A program made the position numbers and the translations under genes. Below are positions 55,307-64,000 of a stretch of DNA of 64,000 bases, in pieces. This DNA is from Microcella putealis (GTDB taxonomy: Bacteria > Actinomycetota > Actinomycetes > Actinomycetales > Microbacteriaceae): positions 496,001 to 560,000 of the forward strand of contig NZ_SGWW01000001.1 of NCBI RefSeq assembly GCF_004216575.1. The letters are read 5' to 3'. The notes under the pieces were generated by a model that saw only the letters and a list, made by a program, of their open reading frames with translations, did not search any database and was not told where the DNA came from. Position 1 is the first letter of the stretch, and each line of letters starts with the position of its first letter.

Positions 55307-56039
55307 GGGGCAGCTCGATCGGGGTGACCTCGGCGGGCAGGATGACCACCGGCTGGTCGCTGTCGCTACTGGGGTTGCTGCCGAACTCGCCGTCGATCGA
55401 CACCCAGTCGTCCACGGCGAACTCGTCGCTCCAGCCCGGGAGGTAGACGGGAACGCCGAGCGGCTGGGCATCGACCGCGCAGCACGTCACCGTAAAGCGC
55501 GAGACGTAGAACACGTTGTCAGGGTCGCTGGTGTCGGGCGTGACGAAGCCGACGAGCTCGGTGACCGGCTTATCGGCGAAGAATGACAGGTCGCTCGTTT
55601 GACGCAGAATCGTGGCCCACTCGCGCACCGTGAACCGGGCGACCTGCTCGGCGTCGGCGGTCGTCGCCGCCTCGAACGCCTCGGCGTCACTCGCGGCCGA
55701 CGCGTTGATGGCGCGCTGCTCGGCCGTCGCGGTCGACAGGGTGGCGGGCGGCACGACGACCATGCCGATCGTGAAGACCCCGGCGATGGCGGCGGCCGTC
55801 AGCGCGATCGCGCGCGAACGACGCGGCGGCGGGGGCGCATCCTCATCGTCATGGTGGCGGCGGCCGACCAGGGCGCCGACAACCAAGACAACCGCGATGA
55901 TCGCCATCAGCACCGTGAAGAGGTTGTAGCGGGGGTGAATGTAGAGGGCGAGCTGGCCGGAGGCCGCCAGCCACAGGGTGACGGCGGCCATCGCGCCGAT
56001 GATCACGAGCCCGCGCCAGCGCTGCACGCTACGCCACAT
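55287..56039 (-). CDS. TIGR03943-family protein (permease partner)
   Basis: A 250-residue protein with two to three N-terminal helices (about 10-30, 38-60 and 78-98) and an extracytoplasmic C-terminal domain containing FYVSRFTVTCCAVDAQPLGVPVY, the TIGR03943/DUF1980 hallmark with its CC pair. Members occur beside a DUF318-type permease, here overlapping by 11 bases. The pair is thought to move a metal or sulfur compound; the substrate is unproven. Confidence 0.85.
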   Translation of the reverse strand: MWRSVQRWRGLVIIGAMAAVTLWLAASGQLALYIHPRYNLFTVLMAIIAVVLVVGALVGRRHHDDEDAPPPPRRSRAIALTAAAIAGVFTIGMVVVPPATLSTATAEQRAINASAASDAEAFEAATTADAEQVARFTVREWATILRQTSDLSFFADKPVTELVGFVTPDTSDPDNVFYVSRFTVTCCAVDAQPLGVPVYLPGWSDEFAVDDWVSIDGEFGSNPSSDSDQPVVILPAEVTPIELPREPYLF

Positions 56040-57078
56040 AGTTCACCACCAGTCCGAGGGCGGCGGCGAGCAGCCCCACGATCGTCGTCACCTGAATAAG
56101 CGTTTGGGTGGAGTACGTCGTGCGCATGAGGGCGAGCATTTTCACGTCGATGATCGGGCCGAACACGAGGAAGGTCACGATCGAGCCGGGCAGGAACGTC
56201 GCGGCAAACGGCAGGATGAAGAACGAGTCGACGTTCGAGCAGACCGAGATGATGAAGGCGAGCACCATCATCGCGACGATCGACCACAGCGGGTGGCTGC
56301 CGAGCGCGACAAGAATCTCGCGCGGCACGATCACCTGAATACCGCCGGCCACGAGGGCGCCGATCACGAGCGCCGGCATCAGGATGCTCGTCTCGCGCAC
56401 GAACAGGTCGAGCGTCTGCTGCCACTTCGTCGGATGCTCGTGGGCGGGATCGTCGATGCGGCACTGCTCTGCGAAACGCTCGGTCAGCAGGGTCTCGGGG
56501 TCGGGGTGCTTCGAGAAGATCCAGCCGATCAGGTTGGCGATCAGAAAGCCGCCGATGAGGCGGGCCACCAGAATGCCGTCGTCGAAACCGAAAGCCTGGT
56601 GTGTCGTGATGATCACGACGGGATTCAGGATCGGCGCAGCGATGAGGAACGTCATCGACTCGGGTACCGAGAAGCCGCGCCGCACGAGGCCGCGGGCAAG
56701 CGGCACGTTGCCGCACTCGCAGACCGGCAGGAACATGCCGAACATCGAGATGATCGCGCGGCGGCCGACCGCATTGCGGGGAAGCCATCGCATGAGCCAG
56801 CTCTGCGGCACCCACACCTGCACGACGATCGACAGCACCAGGCCGAGCACGATGAACGGCAGCGACTCGACGAGCACACTCGTCGAGAGCGTGAGCAGGT
56901 CTTGCCCCACGTTGGGCAGTGACCAGGGGCCACCCTCGGCCGTCAGGTGCCGCACGGCGACGACCGCGACGAGCCCCGCAATGCCCGCGAGCATCCACAC
57001 CACGTGTTTCGGACGCATGCGTCGCCCGGAACTCGCGGCGAGCGAGTCGTGGGAGTGTGTGTGCGCGGTGCGGGTCAC
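56029..57078 (-). CDS. DUF318/ArsP-type permease
   Basis: A 349-residue membrane protein with about 8-10 helices and the conserved cytoplasmic motif FGMFLPVCECGNVPLARGLV (CECGN) and a second half block FIISVCSNVDSFFILPFA. Related permeases export methylarsenite or unknown solutes. GTG 57078 start, with a His-rich cytoplasmic N-terminus (HTHSHD) that could bind metal. Operon with the TIGR03943 gene. Confidence 0.85.
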   Translation of the reverse strand: MTRTAHTHSHDSLAASSGRRMRPKHVVWMLAGIAGLVAVVAVRHLTAEGGPWSLPNVGQDLLTLSTSVLVESLPFIVLGLVLSIVVQVWVPQSWLMRWLPRNAVGRRAIISMFGMFLPVCECGNVPLARGLVRRGFSVPESMTFLIAAPILNPVVIITTHQAFGFDDGILVARLIGGFLIANLIGWIFSKHPDPETLLTERFAEQCRIDDPAHEHPTKWQQTLDLFVRETSILMPALVIGALVAGGIQVIVPREILVALGSHPLWSIVAMMVLAFIISVCSNVDSFFILPFAATFLPGSIVTFLVFGPIIDVKMLALMRTTYSTQTLIQVTTIVGLLAAALGLVVNYVA

Positions 57079-57090
57079 AGTGCTTCGAGA

Positions 57091-59919
57091 CTAGTCGACG
57101 GCGGGCGCCTCGCTCGTCGGCGCGGCCGTGATCGTGCCCGTCGTCGCGCGGCGGGAGGCTCGCTTACGCGTGCCCGGCGCGGGCGGCTCAGGCAGCGACT
57201 CGAGCACCGAGCCGAGCAGCTGCTCGGCCGCCGACGGGTCAACCGCCGGCCGCGTGCGCGGCTGCTTCGTCACCGGGATCGGGATGTCGAGAATCTCGAC
57301 GACCTGATCGGCCGACCGCTCTGCTGACGCGTCTGTCGCCGGCACGGCCTGCTGGGCCGGCTGCTTCGCGGACGACCGTCGGCTCTTGCGGTCACGAGTG
57401 GAGCCAGCCTGGCTCCCCTCGCCTGCGTCGGCCTCGCCGCTCGCCTCGCTCGCGCCGCCTGCGTCACTCACCGCGGGCGACTGCTCGGGGGCAGAGCCCG
57501 TCGCGTTCGCGCCGTCAGCGGTCGCGGCCGCCGGGGCGTCGGCGACGACTTCGGTGTCGTGGTGCACGGTCTTCGCCGCGATCGTCGCCAGCGCCTTCGA
57601 CACGTCTTCCGTGATCGCGTGAGCCGCGGGCGCCGACGTCGACTTCTGCGAGGAGCCGCCGCGCGACGAGCCACCGTTGCCATTGCCGTTGCCGCCAGAG
57701 GCGTTGCCGCCGCGGCGTCCACCCCGTGCCCCGTTGTCGTTCGAGTTGGGGCCGCGGTGCTTGACGACCGGGTCGTGGTGCACGATGAGGCCGCGCCCGG
57801 CGCAGACGTCGCACTGCTCACTGAAGGTTTCGAGCAGGCCGAGGCCGATGCGTTTGCGGGTCATCTGCACGAGGCCCAGGCTCGTGACCTCGGCGACCTG
57901 GTGCTTCGTGCGGTCGCGGCTCAGGCACTCGACGAGGCGACGCAGCACGAGGTCGCGGTTCGATTCGAGCACCATGTCGATGAAGTCGACGACGATGATG
58001 CCGCCAATGTCGCGCAACCGCAGCTGCCGCACAATCTCTTCCGCAGCCTCGAGGTTGTTCTTCGTGACGGTCTCTTCGAGGTTGCCGCCCGAGCCGACGA
58101 ACTTGCCGGTGTTGACGTCGACGACCGTCATCGCCTCGGTGCGGTCGATGACGAGCGAGCCGCCCGAGGGCAGCCAGACCTTGCGCTCGAGCGCCTTCTC
58201 GATTTGCTCGGTGATGCGGTGCTCGTCGAAGGGGTCGTGCTCGCCGTCGTGCTTCTCGACGCGCTCGAGCAAATCGGGCGCGACCGACTCGAGGTAACTC
58301 GTGATCGTGCGGTGAGCATCCTCGCCGTGAATGACCATCGAGCGGAAGTCTTCGTTGAAAACGTCGCGCACGATCTTGACGAGCAGATCGGGCTCGGAGT
58401 GCAAGAGCACCGGGGCGCCCGAGTTCTCGAGCTGCTTCTGGATGTGCTCCCACTGGCTCGTGAGGCGCTGCACGTCGAGCGTCAGCTGCTCTTCCGTCGC
58501 GCCCTCGGCGGCCGTGCGCACGATGACGCCGACGTTCTCGGGAAGGACCTCTTTCAAGATCTTCTTCAGGCGCGCCCGCTCGGTGTCGGGCAGCTTGCGG
58601 CTGATCCCGCTCATCGAGCCGTTCGGCACGTACACGAGGTAGCGGCCCGGCAGGCTGACCTGGCTCGTGAGGCGTGCGCCCTTGTGGCCGATCGGGTCTT
58701 TCGTGACCTGCACGAGAACCTTGTCGCCGGGCTTCAGGGCCAGCTCGATGCGGCGCGGCTGGTTCTTCTCGCCGTCGGCCTGCGCGGCCTCCCAGTCGAC
58801 CTCACCCGAGTACAGCACGGCGTTGCGGCCGCGGCCGATGTCGACGAAGGCCGCCTCCATGCTGGGCAGCACGTTCTGCACCTTGCCGAGGTAGACGTTG
58901 CCGATGAGGCTCGACTCGCTCGACCGGGCGACGTAGTGCTCGACGAGCACGCCGTCTTCCATCACGCCGATCTGGATACGGTTCTCTTTCGAGCGCACGA
59001 CCATGACGCGATCGACGCTCTCGCGGCGGGCCAGGAACTCGGCCTCGGTCACCACCGGGCGGCGGCGGCCGGCATCGCGGCCGTCGCGGCGACGCTGCTT
59101 CTTGGCCTCGAGGCGGGTCGACCCCTTGATGCGCTGCGGTTCGGTGATCAGTTCGGGTTCGCGACGCGCCGAGCCGGTGCGCCCCCGGCCGCGCGAGCGG
59201 GTGCGGGTCGAGCCGCCCTCGTCGTCGCGGTCATCGCGGTCGTCACGGCCATCGCGGTCGTCGCGGTCGGCGGCGCGGCCACCCTGTTGGCGACCGCCCT
59301 GGTCGCGACCGCCGGTGTCGCGGCCGCCCTGCTCGCGGCCACCCTGCTCGTCGGCACCCCCGCGGGCGCGGCGACGGCGGCGACGGCCCGCAACACTCGT
59401 ATCGTCGTCATCGTCGTCGCTCGTCATCGGAGCAGCGCTGCGCGACGGCGGGGCGGATGCGCGCACCAGCTCCGCGGGCGGCGGCACGAAAAGCAGGTCG
59501 GTAGTCGTCAGGGCACGCACAAGCGGACGCTCGGGTTCGGCGGGGGCAGAGGGCTCGGGCTCAGCCGGCGCGGCGGGCTCGGCAGCCTCGGCCGGCGCGG
59601 CGGGCTCGGCAGACTCGGCCGGTTCGGCCGGCGCTGCAGAGTCGGCCAGCACAACTGTTTCAGCGGAAGCAGCGCTTTCGGCGGTGGCCTCAGCCTCAGC
59701 AGGCGCCGCGGGCTCAGCGGCAGCAGCAGCGTCGGCGGCTGCGGCAGGCGGGGCCTCAGGCGCGACCGCGGGCTCGACGGCGTCCGTGCCCGCGTCGGTG
59801 GCCGGCGTGGCGAGGCCGGCTACGGCCTCTTCCGCGCGCTTGCGCCCCCGCCCTCCGAAGATCCGTCCGCGACGTCGCGTGCCATCTGTGTCGTTCTGGG
59901 TGTTGTCATCACTCACCAT
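57091..59919 (-). CDS. rne: Ribonuclease E/G family endoribonuclease
   Basis: A 942-residue RNase E/G. A long acidic Ala/Pro/Glu-rich N-terminal extension (about 25-130) and an Arg/Asp/Gly-rich linker (about 165-215) precede the catalytic core: S1-like ENRIQIGVMEDGVLVEHYV, DNase-I-like TEAMTVVDVNTGKFVG and IIVVDFIDMVLE (metal-binding Asp residues), and the zinc-link Cys in CDVCAGRG. The C-terminal 180 residues are again low-complexity. This domain order, with the extension at the N-terminus, is typical of actinobacterial enzymes. ATG 59919 has GAGGAG upstream. Confidence 0.94.
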   Translation of the reverse strand: MVSDDNTQNDTDGTRRRGRIFGGRGRKRAEEAVAGLATPATDAGTDAVEPAVAPEAPPAAAADAAAAAEPAAPAEAEATAESAASAETVVLADSAAPAEPAESAEPAAPAEAAEPAAPAEPEPSAPAEPERPLVRALTTTDLLFVPPPAELVRASAPPSRSAAPMTSDDDDDDTSVAGRRRRRRARGGADEQGGREQGGRDTGGRDQGGRQQGGRAADRDDRDGRDDRDDRDDEGGSTRTRSRGRGRTGSARREPELITEPQRIKGSTRLEAKKQRRRDGRDAGRRRPVVTEAEFLARRESVDRVMVVRSKENRIQIGVMEDGVLVEHYVARSSESSLIGNVYLGKVQNVLPSMEAAFVDIGRGRNAVLYSGEVDWEAAQADGEKNQPRRIELALKPGDKVLVQVTKDPIGHKGARLTSQVSLPGRYLVYVPNGSMSGISRKLPDTERARLKKILKEVLPENVGVIVRTAAEGATEEQLTLDVQRLTSQWEHIQKQLENSGAPVLLHSEPDLLVKIVRDVFNEDFRSMVIHGEDAHRTITSYLESVAPDLLERVEKHDGEHDPFDEHRITEQIEKALERKVWLPSGGSLVIDRTEAMTVVDVNTGKFVGSGGNLEETVTKNNLEAAEEIVRQLRLRDIGGIIVVDFIDMVLESNRDLVLRRLVECLSRDRTKHQVAEVTSLGLVQMTRKRIGLGLLETFSEQCDVCAGRGLIVHHDPVVKHRGPNSNDNGARGGRRGGNASGGNGNGNGGSSRGGSSQKSTSAPAAHAITEDVSKALATIAAKTVHHDTEVVADAPAAATADGANATGSAPEQSPAVSDAGGASEASGEADAGEGSQAGSTRDRKSRRSSAKQPAQQAVPATDASAERSADQVVEILDIPIPVTKQPRTRPAVDPSAAEQLLGSVLESLPEPPAPGTRKRASRRATTGTITAAPTSEAPAVD

Positions 59920-60259
59920 CGCTGGTGCACTCCTCGATCGCCGGGGCCTGCCCAGCGGAACCTGTCGTGCCGGACGCCCGCGAGCATCCGACGAACTCTG
60001 TGTCTGTGGTTTTGCGCCGCACGATCGGGGCGGTGCGAGACCATCGCGCGCTGTCACCACGCATTCGGTCGGAACTGGCTATCCGACGGTTGCGACGCAT
60101 CGTGCGCCGCGGAACCGGCCCGGTACATACCCGGAAAGCTTTTCGTTCGCCGGCGCAAGGGGTTCTTGCGCCGACTGCCCCTCATTATCGCACGGCCCTC
60201 CCGGAACACAGGACGTTCGACCCGGGCGAGCCGTCACGCGGGCGGGCGATACTGGGGAG

Positions 60260-60865
60260 GTGAGCACTGCGCGACGACCCTGGGCGATGGCCATAACCCT
60301 CATCATCACCGGGGCCGTTGGCTGGTGGGGTGCCATGGCGCTCATCGTCGAACGCGTGCGCAGCCTCGCCGACCCGGCCTACGAGATCGCCTGCGACGTG
60401 AACCCGCTGCTGTCGTGCGGCAACGTCATGCTGTCGCCGCAGGCGTCGCTGTTCGGGTTTCCGAACCCGCTGCTCGGGGTCGCCGGCTTCGTCGCCCCGA
60501 TGGCGGTCGGCGTCGCGCTGCTCGCCGGCGCCCGCTTTGACCGCTGGTTCTGGGGGATGTTCGTGGCCGGCATCACCGGGGCCTTCGCGTTTGTCGTCTG
60601 GCTGTTCACCCAGTCGGTGTTCGTGATCGGCGTGCTGTGCCCCTACTGCCTGGTCGTGTGGGCGGCGGTGATCCCGATGTTCTGGGCGACGCTGCTCTGG
60701 GCCTTCGGCACCGGCACGCTCACTCGTGCTGGCAGCGGCCTGCAGCGGCGGGTCGCCCGCCTCATGCCGTTCGGCTGGGCGTTCGTCGTCGCCAGCTACG
60801 CGGCGATCGCACTGACGATCCTGGCTGCCTTCCCGACGCTGCCGGCCAGCCTCGGCTGGCTGTAG
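60260..60865 (+). CDS. Vitamin K epoxide reductase family protein
   Basis: A 201-residue membrane protein with four to five helices. It carries the VKOR cysteine pairs: Cys45 and Cys53 in CDVNPLLSC and the redox CPYC motif (Cys127, Cys130). Bacterial VKOR re-oxidises DsbA-like proteins and drives disulfide formation in exported proteins. The GTG at 60260 follows GATACT at leaderless spacing; ATG 60287 is an alternative. No fused thioredoxin domain. Confidence 0.9.
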   Translation: MSTARRPWAMAITLIITGAVGWWGAMALIVERVRSLADPAYEIACDVNPLLSCGNVMLSPQASLFGFPNPLLGVAGFVAPMAVGVALLAGARFDRWFWGMFVAGITGAFAFVVWLFTQSVFVIGVLCPYCLVVWAAVIPMFWATLLWAFGTGTLTRAGSGLQRRVARLMPFGWAFVVASYAAIALTILAAFPTLPASLGWL

Positions 60866-60979
60866 CTCGAGCCTCGGCCTGCTAAAGCGCTAGCTGCCGC
60901 GCCCCTCACGCCAGGCGTCGCGGCCTCCGCGTCACCGCGGCCGCCCCGTCAGCCGCCCCGCTTTCCCCGTCCCGCCGCG

Positions 60980-61031
60980 AACGGTCAGTTGTGGGGCCTT
61001 CGACGATGCCAAACCCCCACAAGTGACCGTT
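60980..61031. repeat. Hairpin repeat 1 flanking the DUF559-like gene
   Basis: Arms AACGGTCAGTTGTGGGG (60980-60996) and CCCCACAAGTGACCGTT (61015-61031) pair at 16 of 17 positions around an 18-base loop. The same sequence family recurs at 62180-62230. It may serve as a terminator between VKOR and the convergent gene. Bases 60866-60979 show nothing else. Confidence 0.75.
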
Positions 61032-61061
61032 GAGCGCCTCGATTGGCACGCAAGGCAGTGG

Positions 61062-62156
61062 CTATCGCGAACACGCGCCGACATCTCGGAGCACCCAGCG
61101 TCGAGGAGGCTTCCACCCTCGCTCGCTCAGTCGATGTGCAATGCGGTGCAGCAACGGCCTGGGATTCCAGAAGAGGTCTTCTGAAACGGCACGGATCGGT
61201 GACCAGTTTTCGTCTAGATAGCGATCAAAGCGTTCGAGGTCATGAGCAAACTGGCGGCGATCGGTTCGGTGGTGATCCCCCTCGTATTCAACGAGTACGC
61301 CGAACTCCGGCCACGCGAGGTCTGGGGTCGCAGCCCACCCACTCCCGTTCACGGCGAACCCCACCACGGGTGGCGGCAACTGTGCGCCGATAATCGCCAA
61401 CCTCAGCAACGATTCCGGCCGAGAACGCACCCCTTCCTCGCTCGCGAGCCAGGCCTTGCGCAGTTTTCGCAGCCCCGGCGCGCCAGGGCGACACTGTTCG
61501 AGCTGTGTGACGGCGGCTACCCAGCCAACGGAATCTCGCGGAGGGATTTCTGCCAGGCGACCGAGGCGGTTTCCACGGCCCCGGCGGGTCGTGGAAGCGC
61601 CTCGTTGGTCGAGCGGCCGCGTCGCGAACCGAAGGGCATCGATAGCGGCGACAAGATCGGGTGGTCGAAGCTGCGTGGCCAGTGTCAGCAGCAGGAGCGG
61701 GTCAGCGAGCACGGGCATTGGCTCGACCCGCTCCGCTGCAACCGGGATCGAGACGAAGCGAACATCGTCACTGTCGAGCCGCATGCTGTGCCCCAGCACG
61801 CCGCGCCCTCGAGGCGCACGCAATGGCGCGGCAACGGTGAGGTGGATCGGGTCACCTTCCCACGTCGCGGGCAACGGCACGCCGAGAAGCTCGGCCCCGG
61901 AGACGTGGCTCAGCGCTGAGGGCGGGCCCGGCCGCAGCAGCGCGGCGTGCGCACGACGCTCGATGGACGCTGGAGCTTCCCGCGAAACGGCGACACCACG
62001 ATGGGGATGCTCGATATCGGATGAGCGCAATCGATCGCGCGTCACGCCCATCGCCCCGTTTCGGGTAACGGGAAACGGAGCAGCCGAGATGGGTAAGGGA
62101 AGTTTGCCGGGTGGGCGGGGCATCGGGAAAGGATGCATGCCACTCAGGTTGCGCAC
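61062..62156 (-). CDS. DUF559/AbiEi-like endonuclease-domain protein
   Basis: A 364-residue protein with an N-terminal basic region, a central helical domain (about 120-240) and a C-terminal VSR/DUF559-type nuclease core: TPDLAWPEFGVLVEYEGDHH (Asp and Glu of the PD-(D/E)XK site) then a helix FAHDLERFDRYLDENWS. Such proteins are frequent single genes in actinobacteria; some resemble the antitoxin partner AbiEi. The function is unknown. Both ends are bracketed by related hairpins. Start uncertain: GTG 62156 or ATG 62138. Codons are less GC-rich than in ndk. Confidence 0.7.
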   Translation of the reverse strand: MRNLSGMHPFPMPRPPGKLPLPISAAPFPVTRNGAMGVTRDRLRSSDIEHPHRGVAVSREAPASIERRAHAALLRPGPPSALSHVSGAELLGVPLPATWEGDPIHLTVAAPLRAPRGRGVLGHSMRLDSDDVRFVSIPVAAERVEPMPVLADPLLLLTLATQLRPPDLVAAIDALRFATRPLDQRGASTTRRGRGNRLGRLAEIPPRDSVGWVAAVTQLEQCRPGAPGLRKLRKAWLASEEGVRSRPESLLRLAIIGAQLPPPVVGFAVNGSGWAATPDLAWPEFGVLVEYEGDHHRTDRRQFAHDLERFDRYLDENWSPIRAVSEDLFWNPRPLLHRIAHRLSERGWKPPRRWVLRDVGACSR

Positions 62157-62179
62157 GCCGCCGATCGAGATGGACGTGA

Positions 62180-62230
62180 AACGTCAGTAGTGGGGGCCTC
62201 GTCTGGAGGAGGGCCCCACTACTGACCGTT
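62180..62230. repeat. Hairpin repeat 2 flanking the DUF559-like gene
   Basis: Arms AACGTCAGTAGTGGGG (62180-62195) and CCCCACTACTGACCGTT (62214-62230) pair apart from one missing base. Arm consensus with repeat 1: AACGGTCAGTWGTGGGG. It lies between the ndk stop and the DUF559-like gene start. Confidence 0.75.
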
Positions 62231-62291
62231 CAGGAGCACTTCGGGCGTAACGTCGCGCGGCACAGCGCGGCGGGGCGGCGCGGCGCGGGGC

Positions 62292-62711
62292 CTAGCCGAA
62301 CCAGAGGGCCAGCTCGCGCGCCGCCGTCTCGGGCGAGTCGGAGCCGTGCACGAGGTTCTGCTGCACCTTGAGCCCCCAGTCGCGGCCGAGGTCGCCGCGA
62401 ATCGTGCCGGGGGCGGCCGTCGTCGGGTCGGTGGTGCCGGCGAGCGAGCGGAAGCCCTCGATGACGCGGTGCCCGGCCACGCGTGCGGCGACGACGGGGC
62501 CCGACTCCATGAACTCGATGAGCGGCTCGTAGAACGGCTTGCCCTCGTGTTCGGCATAGTGCTGCGCGAGCAGCTCGCGGCTCGGCTGCACCATGCGCAG
62601 ATCGACGAGCTGGTAGCCCTTCGCCTCGATGCGGCCAAGGATCTCACCCGTAAGGTTGCGGGCAACGCCGTCAGGCTTGATCAGAACGAGGGTCTCTTCA
62701 ATGGTGGTCAC
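62292..62711 (-). CDS. ndk: Nucleoside-diphosphate kinase
   Basis: A 139-residue NDK that equilibrates nucleoside tri- and diphosphates. The phosphorylated His122 lies in NLVHGSDS, and [18 protein letters not shown] and GTIRGDLG are the substrate-binding blocks. GTG start with AGGAGA eight bases upstream. The gene follows DUF4233 with 3 bases between, in the common actinobacterial folC-DUF4233-ndk order. Confidence 0.97.
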   Translation of the reverse strand: MTTIEETLVLIKPDGVARNLTGEILGRIEAKGYQLVDLRMVQPSRELLAQHYAEHEGKPFYEPLIEFMESGPVVAARVAGHRVIEGFRSLAGTTDPTTAAPGTIRGDLGRDWGLKVQQNLVHGSDSPETAARELALWFG

Positions 62712-62714
62712 GGC

Positions 62715-63170
62715 TTAGTTCTCCTGATCGGTGGATGATTCGTAGTAGCGGCGCTTCGCCTCGTCGAGCTGACGCCCCCGCACGAGGCTGTAGACCCAGA
62801 AGCCGACGAAGATGGCGGCGGTGACGGCGGCGAGCACTTCGAGGAAGCCTGTCGCGAGCAGCAGCAGCTGCACGAAACCGCTCACGTAGAGGCCCCACGG
62901 GTATCGCGCGAGCCGGATCGCCACGAACAGCAGCACGATCAGCACCGCGCCGCCGGCGAAGGCCAGCCAGGTGGGGTCGGTCGCCCTCGTGCCGAACAGG
63001 GCGATCGCCCCGAACAGCACGACGAGTATTTCCATCCCCATCGTGGCGGTCATGAGCGATTCGGTCGCCGTGCGCTCGCGCTTCGGGCGACGGGGGGCGG
63101 ATGCGGCGCTCGCGTCGCCGTCGGACGCTCCGTCAGCGGGGTCGGGGCCGGTGTCGGGGATGCTCGTCAC
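62715..63170 (-). CDS. DUF4233 membrane protein
   Basis: A 151-residue protein with a hydrophilic N-terminus (about 1-38) and four hydrophobic segments (about 42-62, 66-88, 92-110 and 112-130). The block ESLMTATMGMEILVVLFGAIALFG is the DUF4233 signature. The family is fixed between folC and ndk in actinobacteria; function unknown. The GTG overlaps the folC stop (GTGA). Confidence 0.85.
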   Translation of the reverse strand: MTSIPDTGPDPADGASDGDASAASAPRRPKRERTATESLMTATMGMEILVVLFGAIALFGTRATDPTWLAFAGGAVLIVLLFVAIRLARYPWGLYVSGFVQLLLLATGFLEVLAAVTAAIFVGFWVYSLVRGRQLDEAKRRYYESSTDQEN

Positions 63171-64000
63171 GAGTCCCCATTCTCGCGGGCGATGATGGAG
63201 ATCGCCTGACCGACGAGCGTGATCGACCCGGTCACGAGCACGGCGGCGGTCGCGTCGCTGCTCTCGCGGGCGGCCGCGATGGCCTCTTCGGGGTCGACGG
63301 CCACCATGACCCGGTCGGGCCCGGCGATCTGGGCGGCAACCTCGGCCAGTTCGGCGGCGGGAATCGCCCGCTCCGAGTCGGACTGCGTGATGACGAATCG
63401 TTCGACGACCGGGTCGAGTGCGGCGAGGATGCCGTGCGCGTCTTTATCGTCGAGTACCCCCACGACCGCCGTGACGGCGGTGAACGCGAACGAGCCCATG
63501 ACGGCGCGGGCGAGCGCCTCGGCGCCGTGCGGGTTGTGCGCGGCATCGACGAGCACGGTCGGTTCGGTCGCGATGATCTGCAGGCGACCCGGGCTCGTGA
63601 CGGCGGCGAGGCCCTCCGCGAGCACCTCGGGGGCGAGCGGCTGCGAGCCGGCGCCCAGGAACGACTCGACGGCGGCGATCGCGATCGCCGCGTTCTGCGC
63701 CTGGTGCGGCCCAAACAGTGGCAGCAGCAGCTCGTCGTAGGTGCCGGCGCGACCGCGCACGGTCAGGGCCTGCCCGCCGACGGCGAGGCGGGCATCCACG
63801 ACCTGAAAATCGACGCCCTCGGCGACGATCGTCGCCTCGTCGTGCTCGGCGGCGCGGGTGATCTCGTCCATCGCCTCGGTCTGCTGCAGCGCCGTGACGA
63901 CCTGCGCGGCGGGCTTGATGATGCCGGCCTTCGTGCGGGCGATCTCGGCCACGGTCGAGCCGAGTCGGTGCGTGTGGTCGAGCGCGATCGGGGTGAGCAC
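63167..64000 (-). CDS. folC: Folylpolyglutamate/dihydrofolate synthase, partial
   Basis: The C-terminal 277 residues of a FolC/Mur-ligase-type enzyme; the 5' part lies beyond base 64000. Visible blocks: LTPIALDHTHRLGSTVAEIARTKAGIIK (the Mur-ligase HxxxLG and KAGI region), HQAQ-like LFGPHQAQNAAIAIAAVE and the C-terminal domain start VLVDAAHNPHGAEALA. It adds glutamate to (dihydro)folate. Coupled to DUF4233 by GTGA. Confidence 0.95.
   Translation of the reverse strand: MLTPIALDHTHRLGSTVAEIARTKAGIIKPAAQVVTALQQTEAMDEITRAAEHDEATIVAEGVDFQVVDARLAVGGQALTVRGRAGTYDELLLPLFGPHQAQNAAIAIAAVESFLGAGSQPLAPEVLAEGLAAVTSPGRLQIIATEPTVLVDAAHNPHGAEALARAVMGSFAFTAVTAVVGVLDDKDAHGILAALDPVVERFVITQSDSERAIPAAELAEVAAQIAGPDRVMVAVDPEEAIAAARESSDATAAVLVTGSITLVGQAISIIARENGDS

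Noticed and set aside
57559..60540. A nearly 1000-codon frame antisense to the RNase E/G gene
   Set aside because: Antisense shadow; the minus strand carries all catalytic motifs, and the plus-strand translation is repetitive with no domain.

Overview
The window is chromosomal DNA of a very GC-rich actinobacterium. The gene content and order (gatCA/gatB, rsfS-nadD, proAB-obg-rpmA-rplU, an RNase E/G, DUF3097, DUF6412-YidC, DUF4233-ndk-folC), the many GTG starts, the leaderless-looking promoters and the DUF222/HNH gene fit the family Microbacteriaceae. Genus was not determined. Most of the window is ordinary core genome with tightly packed, often ATGA- or GTGA-overlapping genes. Functional names rest on motif recognition by eye; no search was run.

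Layout. 1-18.6 kb holds housekeeping and envelope genes: a GntR-controlled ABC operon behind a 40-bp inverted repeat, an N6/N5-type methyltransferase, YceI, a rearranged Asp23-type envelope-stress cluster, an FBP zinc-finger protein, a cold-shock/DUF1294 fusion, an aldo-keto reductase, an MFS exporter, a NYN-LOTUS protein, an AI-2E family transporter, an ECF sigma with a membrane partner, a PfpI protein, a LysM-like lipoprotein and a second-type YidC with DUF6412. 18.7-25.9 kb is an accessory stretch: a PD-(D/E)XK-like protein, a DUF1905 protein with a small membrane protein, a NERD-UvrD helicase, and a visibly less GC-rich two-gene operon. That operon encodes a HEPN-like protein carrying RNxxxH and a membrane-anchored protein with an internal domain duplication. 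It is bounded on one side by a decayed, frameshifted fragment of gatB lying next to intact gatB. This operon is the best candidate for an undescribed (probably defence or abortive-infection) system.

25.9-32.5 kb carries gatB and gatCA separated by a DUF6498 membrane protein and a DUF222/HNH gene, with tandem repeats in the gaps. 32.7-46.2 kb carries a secreted alpha/beta hydrolase, a TetR gene divergent from an App1-type phosphatase, a two-component system and its likely exported target (both preceded by the same 16-bp palindrome), a phosphotransferase, a NagZ-like lipoprotein divergent from a rhodanese lipoprotein across a CsoR/CstR-type operator, an LLM flavoprotein, pdxH and a PLP decarboxylase.

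46.3-60 kb is a long, almost entirely minus-strand core block: tRNA-Ala(GGC), rsfS, a proline-rich membrane protein, nadD, proA, proB, obg, rpmA, rplU, a secreted propeller-like protein, a permease/TIGR03943 pair and a large RNase E/G. 60.2-64 kb has VKOR, a DUF559-like endonuclease gene sandwiched between two related hairpins, ndk, DUF4233 and the 3' part of folC, which runs off the window.
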